Shown piece after piece: positions 1 through 7,306 of a DNA stretch of 61,817 nt. The position numbers were made by a program, and so were the translations under genes. Below the pieces are notes generated by a model that made no database searches, had not been told where the DNA came from, and saw only the letters and a list, made by a program, of their open reading frames with translations. Each line of letters opens with the position of its first letter. Position 1 is the first letter of the stretch. This DNA is from Alcanivorax sp. (GTDB lineage: Bacteria; Pseudomonadota; Gammaproteobacteria; Pseudomonadales; Alcanivoracaceae), in contig JAKUPL010000026.1 of the NCBI GenBank assembly GCA_022449455.1, positions 1 through 61,817 of the forward strand, read 5' to 3'.

Positions 1-71
1 GGCGTGCCGCCGGCCCGGCTGTTACAAACCGGTTAACCCTCTACTCAAATTGGCGATTAAAAATGGGGGGA

Positions 72-839
72 TTACAGGTCTTCCTGGAAGCTGAGGAACA
101 GCCCTGTGGTGGGGCGGTAGACCTGGTCGTAGAGGGTGAGGGCGACGCCGCTCCAGGCGAAGACGAGCAGCAGGGCCCAGGGCCAGAGGCCGCCGGCGCG
201 GTGCAGGTCGAAGGTGCGTTTGTGGCCGCCGGCGCGCCAGCGGATTTGCCAGGCTTTGGCCCAGCGTGTCCAGAAGCGGCGGGGGCGGTGCCGGGCGTCG
301 CGGCGGCGTGGCGGTGGGAAGGTGAGCCAAGCGCCGACGAAGCAGTCCAGGGTCCAGAGCAGGGCGATGACGCCGAAGGTCCAGGTGCCTATGGTGCCCA
401 GGGCCAGGGAGTGGTGCAGGCGGTAGACGAAGGGCATCAGGTTGGCGAGGCCCTGGCTCAGGTCGCCCCACAGGCGCCCGCCGAGGATCTGGCCGGTGTA
501 GGGGTTCACAAACACTTCGTCGATGGGCAGCGCCGGCGCGCCCGGTTTGGCGCTTAGGAAGAAGCGCACCGGGCTGTGCGCGTCCGGGGGCGCGAGCATC
601 ATCCAGTGGACGTTGGCGTCCGGGTAGGCGGCGTCCACCTGGTCGCGCAGGGCGAAGGGCGAGAGCGGTTCGCTGTGCGGCGCCGGCGGCTCGACCTGCA
701 GCCACTGCGGGTTGATCAGGGCGTCGAGCTCGTAATACCAGACCAACAGCGCGCCGGTGAGGCCGGCGATGATCAGGAAGCCTGCCATCACCAGCCCGAC
801 GTAGCGGTGCAGTTGGACCAGCCGCCGCCGCGCTGTCAC
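72..839 (-). CDS. PepSY-associated TM helix protein (possibly 3' truncated)
   Basis: Inner-membrane protein of the type often found beside ferri-siderophore receptors, where it is thought to help ferric reduction or siderophore release. The 255-aa product starts with an Arg-rich segment and TM1 (about residues 12-34), followed by a periplasmic PepSY-like region, a TM pair around 140-170, and a last TM near 220-238. The start is GTG, 13 nt after the stop of the TonB receptor, so it is probably coupled to it. Family members that I know usually continue after the third or fourth TM with a second periplasmic PepSY region and another helix. This one stops abruptly after a Tyr-Asp-Gln-Val-Tyr motif, in AT-richer DNA, so it may be truncated; a short natural form is possible. 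Confidence 0.75.
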   Translation of the reverse strand: MTARRRLVQLHRYVGLVMAGFLIIAGLTGALLVWYYELDALINPQWLQVEPPAPHSEPLSPFALRDQVDAAYPDANVHWMMLAPPDAHSPVRFFLSAKPGAPALPIDEVFVNPYTGQILGGRLWGDLSQGLANLMPFVYRLHHSLALGTIGTWTFGVIALLWTLDCFVGAWLTFPPPRRRDARHRPRRFWTRWAKAWQIRWRAGGHKRTFDLHRAGGLWPWALLLVFAWSGVALTLYDQVYRPTTGLFLSFQEDL

Positions 840-852
840 TGAAGAAGGCCCA

Positions 853-3153
853 TCAGAACAGGTACTTCACGCGCGCCAGGTAGGTGCGGCCTTCTTCGCG
901 GATCACGCCGTCGAACGAGCCGGGGGAGAAGATCTCTTCGTCGGTGACGTTGTTGAGCAGCAGGTCCAGTTGCAGGGCGTCGGTGACGGCGTAGTAGGCG
1001 CCCAGGTCCACCCGGGTGTAGGCGGGCAGGGTGACGCTGTTGTCCGCGTTGGCGGGGCGTTCGTCCACGTAGGCGACGGTGCCGCCCAGGCTCAGGCCGG
1101 TGATGGCGTTGAGGTAGTAGCGGCTTTGCAGGGCGGCGGTGTGCAGGGGCACGTTGACGAAGCGGTTGCCTTCCAGTGTCTCGTCGTCGGTGCGCAGCAC
1201 TTCGGTGTCGGTGTAGCCGTAGCCGGCGCTCAGGTAGAGGTTGCTGGTGGCGTAGCCGTCCACGGTGAGCTCGGCGCCCTGGGAGCGGGCGCGGCCCTGG
1301 GCCACTTCGAAGCCGGCGTTGAGCGGGTCGCTGATGGCCATGTTGTCTTTTTCGATGATGAAGCCGGCGGCGTTGATGTTGAGGCGGCCGGCGGTGACGC
1401 GCACGCCCGCTTCGTATTGCACGCTCTCTTCCGCGTCCAGCGGCTGGCGGCCGGAGGTGGTGCCCTGTTGGGGCACGAAGGCTTCGTTGCGGCTGGTGTA
1501 GAGCGAGGTGCTGTCGGTGAGGTCGTAGACCAGGCCGAGCTGGGTGGTCCAGGCGGTTTCACCGAGTTCGGCGCGGGTGACGGCGTTGTTGTTCATGAAG
1601 TCGGTGGTTTTCTGGGATTGCTCCGCGTCGGTGTAGCGCAGGCCAGCGAGCAGGGTCCACTTCTCGGCGAAGGCAATGCGGTCCTGGACGAAGCCGGCGA
1701 GGATGCGGTCGGTCTGGGTGAAGCCGCGGTCGCGGGCTTTGGTGCTGAGGTCCATGGGGCCGTACACCGGCTCGTACAGGTCGATGGGGTTGACCAGGAA
1801 CACCTGGGTGGGGCGGGTGCTGTCGGATTCCCGGTAGTTCACGCCGGCGATAAAGCGATGGGTCATGCCGGCCAGGGTGGCTTCGCCGCTCAGGTCGAGA
1901 ATCACTTCGTGGTCGGTCTGTTGGGCGTCGTCGCTGGCGAAGATGATGCGGTCGAGGGTGCGGAAGTCCGCGCCCAGGCCGAACGGGGCGTATTCCTGGA
2001 ACGTCTGGTCGTTGCGGGTGTAGGCGTAGCTCAGGCGGGCGTCGATGGTGTCGGTGACGGCCTGGGTGAGCCGGGTGTTCAGGTAGAGGGAATCCCGCTC
2101 GGTGGTGGCGTCTTTCCAGGCGGTGTTGAAGTCGTCGCTGTAGTCGCCGTTGGGGTTGGGCTCGATGGCCCCTTCCGCCGGGGCGCCGCCGGGCAGGGCG
2201 GTCCATTCGTTGGCGGAGTAGCTGCCTTCCACGGTGAGGTTGGTGGTGTCGGTCAGGTCCACGGTGACGTTGGGCGCCACGAACAGACGCTCGTAGCCCC
2301 AGTAGTCCATGGAGGCGTGGCTGTCCTGGTGGGCCAGGTTGAGGCGCGCGCGCACCCGGTCGTTGAGCGGGCCGGTCACGTCCAGGGTGGCGCGGTGGTA
2401 ATCGTAGCGGCCGTACTCGGCGCCCACTTCCGCCTGGTAGTAATCCAGCGGCTGCTTGGTGACCACGTTGATGGTGCCGCCCGGTTCCATCTGGCCGTAC
2501 AGCACCGAGGCCGGACCTTTGAGGATTTCCAGGCGCTCCACGTTGGCGAGATCGGTGGGGTGGTCGGTTTGCCGGAAGCCCAGACCGTTGACGGATTGCT
2601 CCGCGTTGAAGCCGCGGATCAGAAAGTCGTCGGCGAACATGTCGCGGCCGGAGCCGGCCCGGTTGGCGCTGGGGGTGAGGCGCACGATGTCGCCGACGGT
2701 GTTGGCCTGGGCCAGCTCGAAGTTTTCCCGGTCATAGACGCTGACACTTTGCGGGATGGCTTCCACGGTGTCGTTTTTCTGGCGGCCATACACGGAGACC
2801 GCGTCCAGGGTATTGCTCTCGCCGGTTTCCTGCGGCGCCGCTTCCAGCCGGTAACCATTCTCCACACGCACGGCGGTGACGCCGCTGCCCGCCAGCAGCG
2901 CGCGCAGGGCCTGCTCCGGCGTGTAGTCGCCGCTCAGCGCCGGCGCCTGCTTGCCTTCCAGCAGCGAGGCGTCGCCGCCGATGGCCAGCCCGGTCTGCCG
3001 GGCCAGGTCGATCACCGCCTGGTCCAGGGGTTGGGCGGGCAGGTTGATGGTTTGCGACGCCTGGGTTTGCGCCAGGGCCGGTTGGATGAGCGATAGCGGG
3101 GTCAGCAAGCCGAGCAGCAACAGCGCCTTGGGCGCGGTGGTTCCGGTGTTCAT
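853..3153 (-). CDS. TonB-dependent siderophore receptor with STN signalling domain
   Basis: Outer-membrane transducer for a ferric siderophore (FpvA/FoxA type), 766 aa from the chosen start. I chose ATG at 3153 rather than an upstream in-frame ATG at 3291 because it has GGAG seven nt upstream and opens a clean signal peptide ending in PALA-Q. Domains: STN/secretin N-terminal about 35-104 (signals to FecR), TonB-box-like LDAVSVYG about 116-123, plug about 130-245, then a 22-strand barrel ending in the aromatic YLF. The STN domain plus adjacent FecI/FecR genes mean that substrate binding probably feeds back on its own transcription. The ligand cannot be read from sequence. Confidence 0.95.
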   Translation of the reverse strand: MNTGTTAPKALLLLGLLTPLSLIQPALAQTQASQTINLPAQPLDQAVIDLARQTGLAIGGDASLLEGKQAPALSGDYTPEQALRALLAGSGVTAVRVENGYRLEAAPQETGESNTLDAVSVYGRQKNDTVEAIPQSVSVYDRENFELAQANTVGDIVRLTPSANRAGSGRDMFADDFLIRGFNAEQSVNGLGFRQTDHPTDLANVERLEILKGPASVLYGQMEPGGTINVVTKQPLDYYQAEVGAEYGRYDYHRATLDVTGPLNDRVRARLNLAHQDSHASMDYWGYERLFVAPNVTVDLTDTTNLTVEGSYSANEWTALPGGAPAEGAIEPNPNGDYSDDFNTAWKDATTERDSLYLNTRLTQAVTDTIDARLSYAYTRNDQTFQEYAPFGLGADFRTLDRIIFASDDAQQTDHEVILDLSGEATLAGMTHRFIAGVNYRESDSTRPTQVFLVNPIDLYEPVYGPMDLSTKARDRGFTQTDRILAGFVQDRIAFAEKWTLLAGLRYTDAEQSQKTTDFMNNNAVTRAELGETAWTTQLGLVYDLTDSTSLYTSRNEAFVPQQGTTSGRQPLDAEESVQYEAGVRVTAGRLNINAAGFIIEKDNMAISDPLNAGFEVAQGRARSQGAELTVDGYATSNLYLSAGYGYTDTEVLRTDDETLEGNRFVNVPLHTAALQSRYYLNAITGLSLGGTVAYVDERPANADNSVTLPAYTRVDLGAYYAVTDALQLDLLLNNVTDEEIFSPGSFDGVIREEGRTYLARVKYLF

Positions 3154-3298
3154 TCTTTGGCTCCAGCGTGGGTTCGCGGTGTTGTTCTTCGCGTGCTTTT
3201 TGTGTCTCTTACCTATGAAGACAAAGCAGGGGAGCCAATCGGGCAGTGGTGGCGGCAAATTTTTTTCTTTCGTCGGAGGCTGCTTCTCCATCGGGGAC

Positions 3299-3405
3299 GC
3301 GGGTCTTTGTTCTGCCCTTCCGGGAACGCCGTGAACCCGTCCATGGGGGCTCCCTGTCGAACGTCCTGTTCTCCAGGGTCCCGGAAGGGCAGAACAAAGA
3401 CCCGC
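3299..3405. repeat. 27-bp perfect inverted repeat between fecR and receptor gene
   Basis: Arms 3299-3325 and 3379-3405 are exact reverse complements (27 bp) around a 53-nt loop. It lies in the 295-nt gap between the FecR stop and the receptor start, so it would form a large hairpin in an fecIR-receptor transcript. No T-run follows on the minus strand, so a simple terminator is unlikely. It may be a REP/BIME-type intergenic repeat or an attenuator. No other feature is seen in this gap. Confidence 0.85.
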
Positions 3406-3448
3406 TCCGAGGCAGCGGCACCGCCACGGGTTCTAGTCGCGAGGGTGG

Positions 3449-4360
3449 TTAGCGGGGGCGGACGGTGACGTACCAGGGCGTCAGGTAGCGCACCTCCAGA
3501 TTGAGGGTGTCGGCGAGCAGGGCCAGGGCGGCGTCGCTGTCGTCGGCGGGCAGCACGCCGGTGAAGCGGGGCGCGTTCGGGGCGGCGAGGGCGTCGTCCA
3601 GGGTCAGCAGGCCGGGGCGGTGGCGGGCCAGGCGCTCGACCACTTCGGTGAGCGGCGCCTTGCTGAAGGCCAGGCGGCCGTCGGCCCAGTCCGGGCGCTG
3701 GCGTGGGGTTTCGGCGCGGGCGATGACGCCTTGGCGGTTCAGGTCCGCTTGCTGGCCGGCGGTGAGCTTGAGGCCGTCGCCGCCGTCCCGGGGGGTCACC
3801 GCCACGGTGGATTTCTGTACCGCTACCCGGGTGAAGCCGTGTTCCTGCCGCACGCTGTATTGGGTGCCCAGGGCGGTGGCGGTGAGGTCCCGGGTGGTGA
3901 CCTGGAAGGGCCGGCCTGGGGCCTTGGCCACGGTGGCCAGCAGCTCGCCGCGCACCAGCTTCACGGTGCGACGGGCGTCGCTGTAGTCCAGGTCGATGGC
4001 GCTGCCGCTGTTGAGCACCACCTGGCTGCCGTCGGGCAGGGTGAGCGTGCGGATCTCGCCGGCGGCGGTGCGGTAGTCGGCGCCCCAGTAGGCCCAGGGC
4101 AATTGCGCGCCGGCCAGCACCAGCAGCAGCGCCGCGCCCAGGCCGGTGGTTTGCCGCCGGCGCCGGCGGCGCCGTTCCGCGGTGGCGTCGGTGGCTCGCC
4201 ACATCCGTTGGATCTGCTCCAGCACCTGGCGCCGGCGCGGGTCCTTGGCCTGCCAGGTGTCGCACTCCGTCTGCAGGCGGGCGCGTTCGTCGGCGCCGGC
4301 GGTTTGCAGCGCCACCACCCACTCGGCGGCCTGCTGGCGGATGCGGTTCAGCTCGGACAT
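3449..4360 (-). CDS. FecR-family anti-sigma/sigma regulator
   Basis: 303-aa inner-membrane signal transducer passing the receptor's STN signal to the FecI-type sigma factor. Visible order: N-terminal cytoplasmic sigma-binding region with the family's conserved Trp residues (about 9-52), Arg-rich stretch (about 61-69), single TM (about 73-92), periplasmic FecR domain starting at GEIRTLTLPDGSQVVLNSGS (about 101-190), and C-terminal DUF4974-like secretin/STN-like domain (about 228-300). The start overlaps the sigma gene stop by 13 nt, so the two are translationally coupled. Confidence 0.93.
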   Translation of the reverse strand: MSELNRIRQQAAEWVVALQTAGADERARLQTECDTWQAKDPRRRQVLEQIQRMWRATDATAERRRRRRRQTTGLGAALLLVLAGAQLPWAYWGADYRTAAGEIRTLTLPDGSQVVLNSGSAIDLDYSDARRTVKLVRGELLATVAKAPGRPFQVTTRDLTATALGTQYSVRQEHGFTRVAVQKSTVAVTPRDGGDGLKLTAGQQADLNRQGVIARAETPRQRPDWADGRLAFSKAPLTEVVERLARHRPGLLTLDDALAAPNAPRFTGVLPADDSDAALALLADTLNLEVRYLTPWYVTVRPR

Positions 4361-4911
4361 ACGTCCGCCAGGCTGTCGTAGAGGCGCGCGTGGCAGTGGG
4401 CGAAGGCCTTGGCCAGGTACTGTTTGACGCTGCTTTCGGACACCGACAGCCGGCGCGCGATCTGCCGATACGTCAGGCCCTCCAGGCGCGCCATCAGAAA
4501 CGCCCGGCGCGGCTTCTCCGGCAGCTCGTCCACCAGCAGTCGGAGCACCGTCACCAGCAGATTGTGGGCGGCGGCGATCTCCGCCGGGCCTCGATCATCC
4601 CGGGTCTCCACCAGAATCGCCACCTGGCGCAGGGCTTCCTCTTCCACCTGCCGGCGGTGGTGGCGATTGATCATCAGCCGGCTGGCGATAACCATCAGAT
4701 AGGCGCGCGGGTCGCGCAGCGCTTCCAGCGACTGCTCGCCCAGAATCAGCCGCAGGAAGGTGTCCTGGCTCAGGTCCGCCGCGTCCTGCGGACAGCGCAG
4801 CCGCCCCTGCAGCCAATGCGTCAACCAGCCATGATGCGCCGCATACAGCTCACCCAGCTCCCGTTGGGAGCCGGGCAACAGCGGTTGGGTGTCGGTGGCG
4901 GCGCCGGACAT
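4348..4911 (-). CDS. FecI-family ECF RNA polymerase sigma factor
   Basis: 187-aa ECF sigma factor. Region 2 (about 20-85, with DAADLSQDTFLRLI and the DPRAYLMVIASRLMINRHHRR segment) and region 4 (about 125-180, with LEGLTYRQIARRLSVSESSVKQYL as HTH) are both clear. I used ATG at 4911; an in-frame GTG at 4926 lies too close to the Fur box and has no Shine-Dalgarno. Neither start has a strong SD. It should direct transcription of the receptor gene, with its own expression controlled by Fur from the adjacent box. Confidence 0.93.
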   Translation of the reverse strand: MSGAATDTQPLLPGSQRELGELYAAHHGWLTHWLQGRLRCPQDAADLSQDTFLRLILGEQSLEALRDPRAYLMVIASRLMINRHHRRQVEEEALRQVAILVETRDDRGPAEIAAAHNLLVTVLRLLVDELPEKPRRAFLMARLEGLTYRQIARRLSVSESSVKQYLAKAFAHCHARLYDSLADVCPS

Positions 4912-4935
4912 AAGGTCTGATATCACTTTTATAAT

Positions 4936-4950
4936 TGAGAGTGATTATCA
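4936..4950. promoter_or_regulatory. Fur box upstream of the sigma gene
   Basis: TGAGAGT-G-ATTATCA fits the 7-1-7 Fur consensus TGATAAT-N-ATTATCA at 12 of 14 arm positions, and sits 25 nt upstream of the chosen FecI start. A minus-strand TATAAA just downstream could be the -10. This predicts iron repression of the operon. Confidence 0.8.
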
Positions 4951-5089
4951 ATTAACGACTGGGAGGGCGCAACTCATGCTGCTCACGATTCCCGAAAAAT
5001 GAGCAGGACGAGACGGACCTGCTCAAAATTGCGATTTTTTGAGCATCACGCCCCAGGACACTACGCTGAGTTAGCACGGATTCGTCTTA

Positions 5090-5119
5090 TTGACCGCACC
5101 GGTTAACCGGTGCTATTAA
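5090..5119 (+). promoter_or_regulatory. Toxin-antitoxin promoter with operator in its spacer
   Basis: TTGACC (5090-5095) and TATTAA (5114-5119) are separated by 18 nt, and that spacer (5096-5113) is an exact 18-bp palindrome, GCACCGGTTAACCGGTGC. Antitoxin binding here would block polymerase directly, as expected for conditional autoregulation of a Phd/ParE pair. A further GGCACC half site follows at 5121. Confidence 0.7.
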
Positions 5120-5150
5120 TGGCACCTATTCTTCTCTCGAGGTGCACACC

Positions 5151-5420
5151 ATGTCCGTGAAGTTCTCGGAAGACGTTGTCCCGCTGTCGGATCTGAAGAT
5201 TAATCCCGGCAAAGTGATTGGTCGGGTTCAGGAATCCCACCGCCCTATGTTGCTGACCAGCCGTGGTCGCGGGGTGGCCGTCGTTCAGGGGTTGGAGGAT
5301 TACGAGAAGACCGCGGAGGAGTTGCGGTTCGTGAAGGCGGTGGCACAGGGGCTGATGGACGCCCGTGAAGGCGATACGGTTTCCGTGGAGGATGCCCGAG
5401 ACGCCCTGGGTCTTAAGTAA
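5151..5420 (+). CDS. Phd/YefM-family antitoxin
   Basis: 89-aa antitoxin. The N-terminal Phd/YefM fold is visible in VPLSDLKINPGKVIGRVQES and RPMLLTSRGRGVAVVQGLEDYE, which should bind DNA; the acidic C-terminal tail would wrap the toxin. ATG at 5151 is preferred over GTG at 5142 because GAGG lies eight nt upstream of it. Its stop abuts the toxin start with no gap. It heads a small accessory island of short genes whose base composition looks lower in GC than the flanks. Confidence 0.9.
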   Translation: MSVKFSEDVVPLSDLKINPGKVIGRVQESHRPMLLTSRGRGVAVVQGLEDYEKTAEELRFVKAVAQGLMDAREGDTVSVEDARDALGLK

Positions 5421-5717
5421 ATGGAGTTACGTGTCGCGCGTTCCGCGCTTGAGGACCTGAAAGCGATTCAGGCCTATTACGCGGATGAAGGAGTGCCGCA
5501 CATTGGTGATGAGTTCGTCGCCGCTATTCTGGAAGATTCGGAGATGCTGCGGCGTCATCCCGAGGTGGGGAGAGTGGTGCCGGAATTCGGCATGGATCAT
5601 GTCCGGGAACGTATCCATTCGCCTTTTCGGATTGTTTATCTGAGAGCGGCCACGGAAGTCGTGCTTATCCGGGTATGGCGGAGCGAGAGGCAGCTCGAAC
5701 TGCCGGATACGCAATGA
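5421..5717 (+). CDS. ParE/RelE-family toxin
   Basis: 98-aa toxin of the ParE/RelE superfamily. Recognisable features are LRVARSALEDLKAIQAYY at the N terminus, RHPEVGRVVPEF, and the closing strands FRIVYLRAATEVVLIRVWRSERQ. ParE members poison gyrase and RelE members cleave mRNA; the sequence favours ParE, but I cannot decide the target. It starts on the base after the antitoxin stop. Confidence 0.9.
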   Translation: MELRVARSALEDLKAIQAYYADEGVPHIGDEFVAAILEDSEMLRRHPEVGRVVPEFGMDHVRERIHSPFRIVYLRAATEVVLIRVWRSERQLELPDTQ

Positions 5718-5773
5718 TAGGTCGTCGCCGTTCCGACCGGGTTGAAACCCGGCCTAACGCAGGAGGACGTTCA

Positions 5774-6124
5774 ATGGAAATTGATGAGGAGAAAATCGAC
5801 CAGGCCGTTCTGGCTTTATTGCGCCTGACCTTGCACGGTGACGACCGAGCATGGAAGTCTTTTGATTGGGACGCCATGGGCAGGCTTTACGAGAAGGGGT
5901 TGATTTGTAATCCAGTCGGGAAAGCAAAATCGGTCCTATTGACCGAGGAAGGTTTGAAGGAGTCGGAGCGCCTCTTTTTGGGAGTTGTTTGGCAGTGCGT
6001 CACGGGTCAACCGGTACCTTTAACGTGGGCTTCGGGCCGCGGACTTTGCTTACAGGCGATTTACCGGGCCATTAAACGCGGGCTAACGCTCGTGAAGACG
6101 TCAAAAAGCCAAGAGAATGCTTAA
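5774..6124 (+). CDS. DUF6429 family protein with repeat-encoded tail
   Basis: 116-aa protein of unknown function. Residues 1-75 match the small DUF6429 family as I know it (IDEEKIDQAVLALLRLTLH, WKSFDWDAMGRLYEKGLI, GKAKSVLLTEEG). AGGAGG seven nt before ATG 5774 decides the start. The family is usually about 80 aa; here the last roughly 26 residues and the stop codon lie inside repeat copy 6045-6153, so the C terminus appears to have been replaced or extended by an element. Confidence 0.75.
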   Translation: MEIDEEKIDQAVLALLRLTLHGDDRAWKSFDWDAMGRLYEKGLICNPVGKAKSVLLTEEGLKESERLFLGVVWQCVTGQPVPLTWASGRGLCLQAIYRAIKRGLTLVKTSKSQENA

Positions 6125-6153
6125 CAAACAATGAGTAATCACGGTCCGACCCT
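6045..6153 (+). repeat. 109-nt dispersed repeat, copy A
   Basis: Aligns without gaps to copies at 6956-7064 and 12509-12617. Shared anchors are CTTA at offset 5-8, (C)TAA(C/G) near the middle, ATGCTTA near offset 72, and a GGTCCGACC terminus. The most diverged copy; no matching left end is seen nearby. Confidence 0.75.
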
Positions 6154-6168
6154 AGGGGCGCCAGCCCG

Positions 6169-6447
6169 ATGAATGATTGGCTCGATAAACTGGATAGGGA
6201 GTACCGGCATCTCAAGGCCGGACAGATCTATCGGGTGGCGCGCGCTTTCCGGGACTATGACGGCGAATGCCATGGGGAAGGAAAAACCTTTGAGTTCGTC
6301 GGCGCCAACTTCGTGCCCTACCACGATGGGCTGTCGTTGTTCGTGAAACGAGAAGCGCGCGAAGAGCAGATCCGACTGCAACTTCACCCTGAGGAGCAGC
6401 AGGATATCGTCGAGCAATTGGAGGTCTACCTGAGGCCTGTGCCGTGA
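6169..6447 (+). CDS. DUF3601-like protein
   Basis: 92-aa cytoplasmic protein. The pattern LKAGQIYRVARAFRDYDGECHGEGKTFEF followed by FVPYHDGLSLF resembles DUF3601, a family of unknown function. No clear SD is present, and the end of repeat copy A lies just upstream, so translation initiation may now depend on that repeat. Its stop overlaps the next start by four nt (GTGA), so it is coupled to the DUF1294 gene. Confidence 0.65.
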   Translation: MNDWLDKLDREYRHLKAGQIYRVARAFRDYDGECHGEGKTFEFVGANFVPYHDGLSLFVKREAREEQIRLQLHPEEQQDIVEQLEVYLRPVP

Positions 6448-6938
6448 AGGCCGACCGATCAGGCCATGATGAATGTCGTCGATCGCGAGCGGTCGATGTG
6501 GATTTTAAGGCCAGCGGTCGTACAGCGCGGCGGCCGAAGAAAGGGAAAGGGCTGCTTCCCGCGCTGCTGATGGTGGCGGCTTTTTTTGTCAGTCTTCTGG
6601 CGGTTATGCCTCCGCATGAGTGGTGGCGGATGGCCGGTGTGTACGGTTTGGTAAGTCTGCTGACGTTTGTGCTTTATGGGCTGGATAAACGGGCGGCGAG
6701 ACGTGGCGCCTGGCGGACGGCCGAGGCGCGTCTCCATTTCTTTGAGCTCTGCGGCGGCTGGCCAGGTGCCTTGCTTGCCCAACGGATGTTTCGGCACAAA
6801 ACCCGCAAGGTGCCCTTTCTGGTGGTCTTTGCTTTTGCGGTTATCGCCAACCTGGCGGCGCTGGGTTGGCTGCTTTACGCGGACGCCGGTGAGGCGCTGC
6901 GGCATCTCCTCGGCGTCAGGCGGATCGCTGGCTTCTAA
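6444..6938 (+). CDS. DUF1294 membrane protein
   Basis: 164-aa predicted inner-membrane protein. A basic N-terminal region (about 1-38) is followed by hydrophobic segments (about 39-55, 66-80, 122-145) and the DUF1294 hallmark YGLDKRAARRGAWRTAEARLHFFELCGGWPGALLAQRMFRHKTRK (noted here as two pieces around residues 80-120). Many DUF1294 proteins carry an N-terminal cold-shock domain; this one does not. GTG start with GAGG nine nt upstream, overlapping the preceding stop. Function unknown. Confidence 0.8.
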   Translation: MKADRSGHDECRRSRAVDVDFKASGRTARRPKKGKGLLPALLMVAAFFVSLLAVMPPHEWWRMAGVYGLVSLLTFVLYGLDKRAARRGAWRTAEARLHFFELCGGWPGALLAQRMFRHKTRKVPFLVVFAFAVIANLAALGWLLYADAGEALRHLLGVRRIAGF

Positions 6939-6955
6939 GGCGCGCCACAGGTCTG

Positions 6956-7064
6956 ATTTCTTAGAAGTAATTATTGAGGCTCGAAACCGGGCTCTAAGGC
7001 TCTTTGAGTCGACCGTGTGGCCAGAAAATGCTTACTAATCAATGCGTAGCCGTGGTCCGACCCC
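6956..7064 (+). repeat. 109-nt dispersed repeat, copy B
   Basis: Ungapped match to copies A and C, ending in CGTGGTCCGACCCC identical to C. Includes an inner CTTAG...CTAAG pairing. It lies 17 nt after the DUF1294 stop. The rest of the gap up to 7306 holds nothing else that I can support. Confidence 0.75.
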
Positions 7065-7306
7065 GGTAGCCGCCGATAGCCGGACGCGAGCAAGCCTACA
7101 CATTCCCGGGCGCGCATCTCTTACAGCGTCTGTGCGTGTCCGTTTTCGCCAGTGTCCCCGTTAATGGCGCGCGCTTTCCATACCCTGAATAGGGGAGAGA
7201 GGCGTGGCAATAAGACAGATATCCTGACAAAAAACACACCCCGTCCGAGATGCATAAATACAATATTTTTGCAGATAACGACGCCCACCGGTTGGAGGCC
7301 AACGTC

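Noticed and set aside
970-3096. 708-aa open frame opposite the TonB receptor
   Set aside because: Gly/Val/Ala-rich shadow frame created by high GC; the minus-strand receptor has complete domain structure.
6045-7064. Integron attC sites for the short-gene island
   Set aside because: The repeats lack the paired RYYYAAC and GTTRRRY ends, two of the genes overlap each other, and the third copy has terminal inverted repeats instead.
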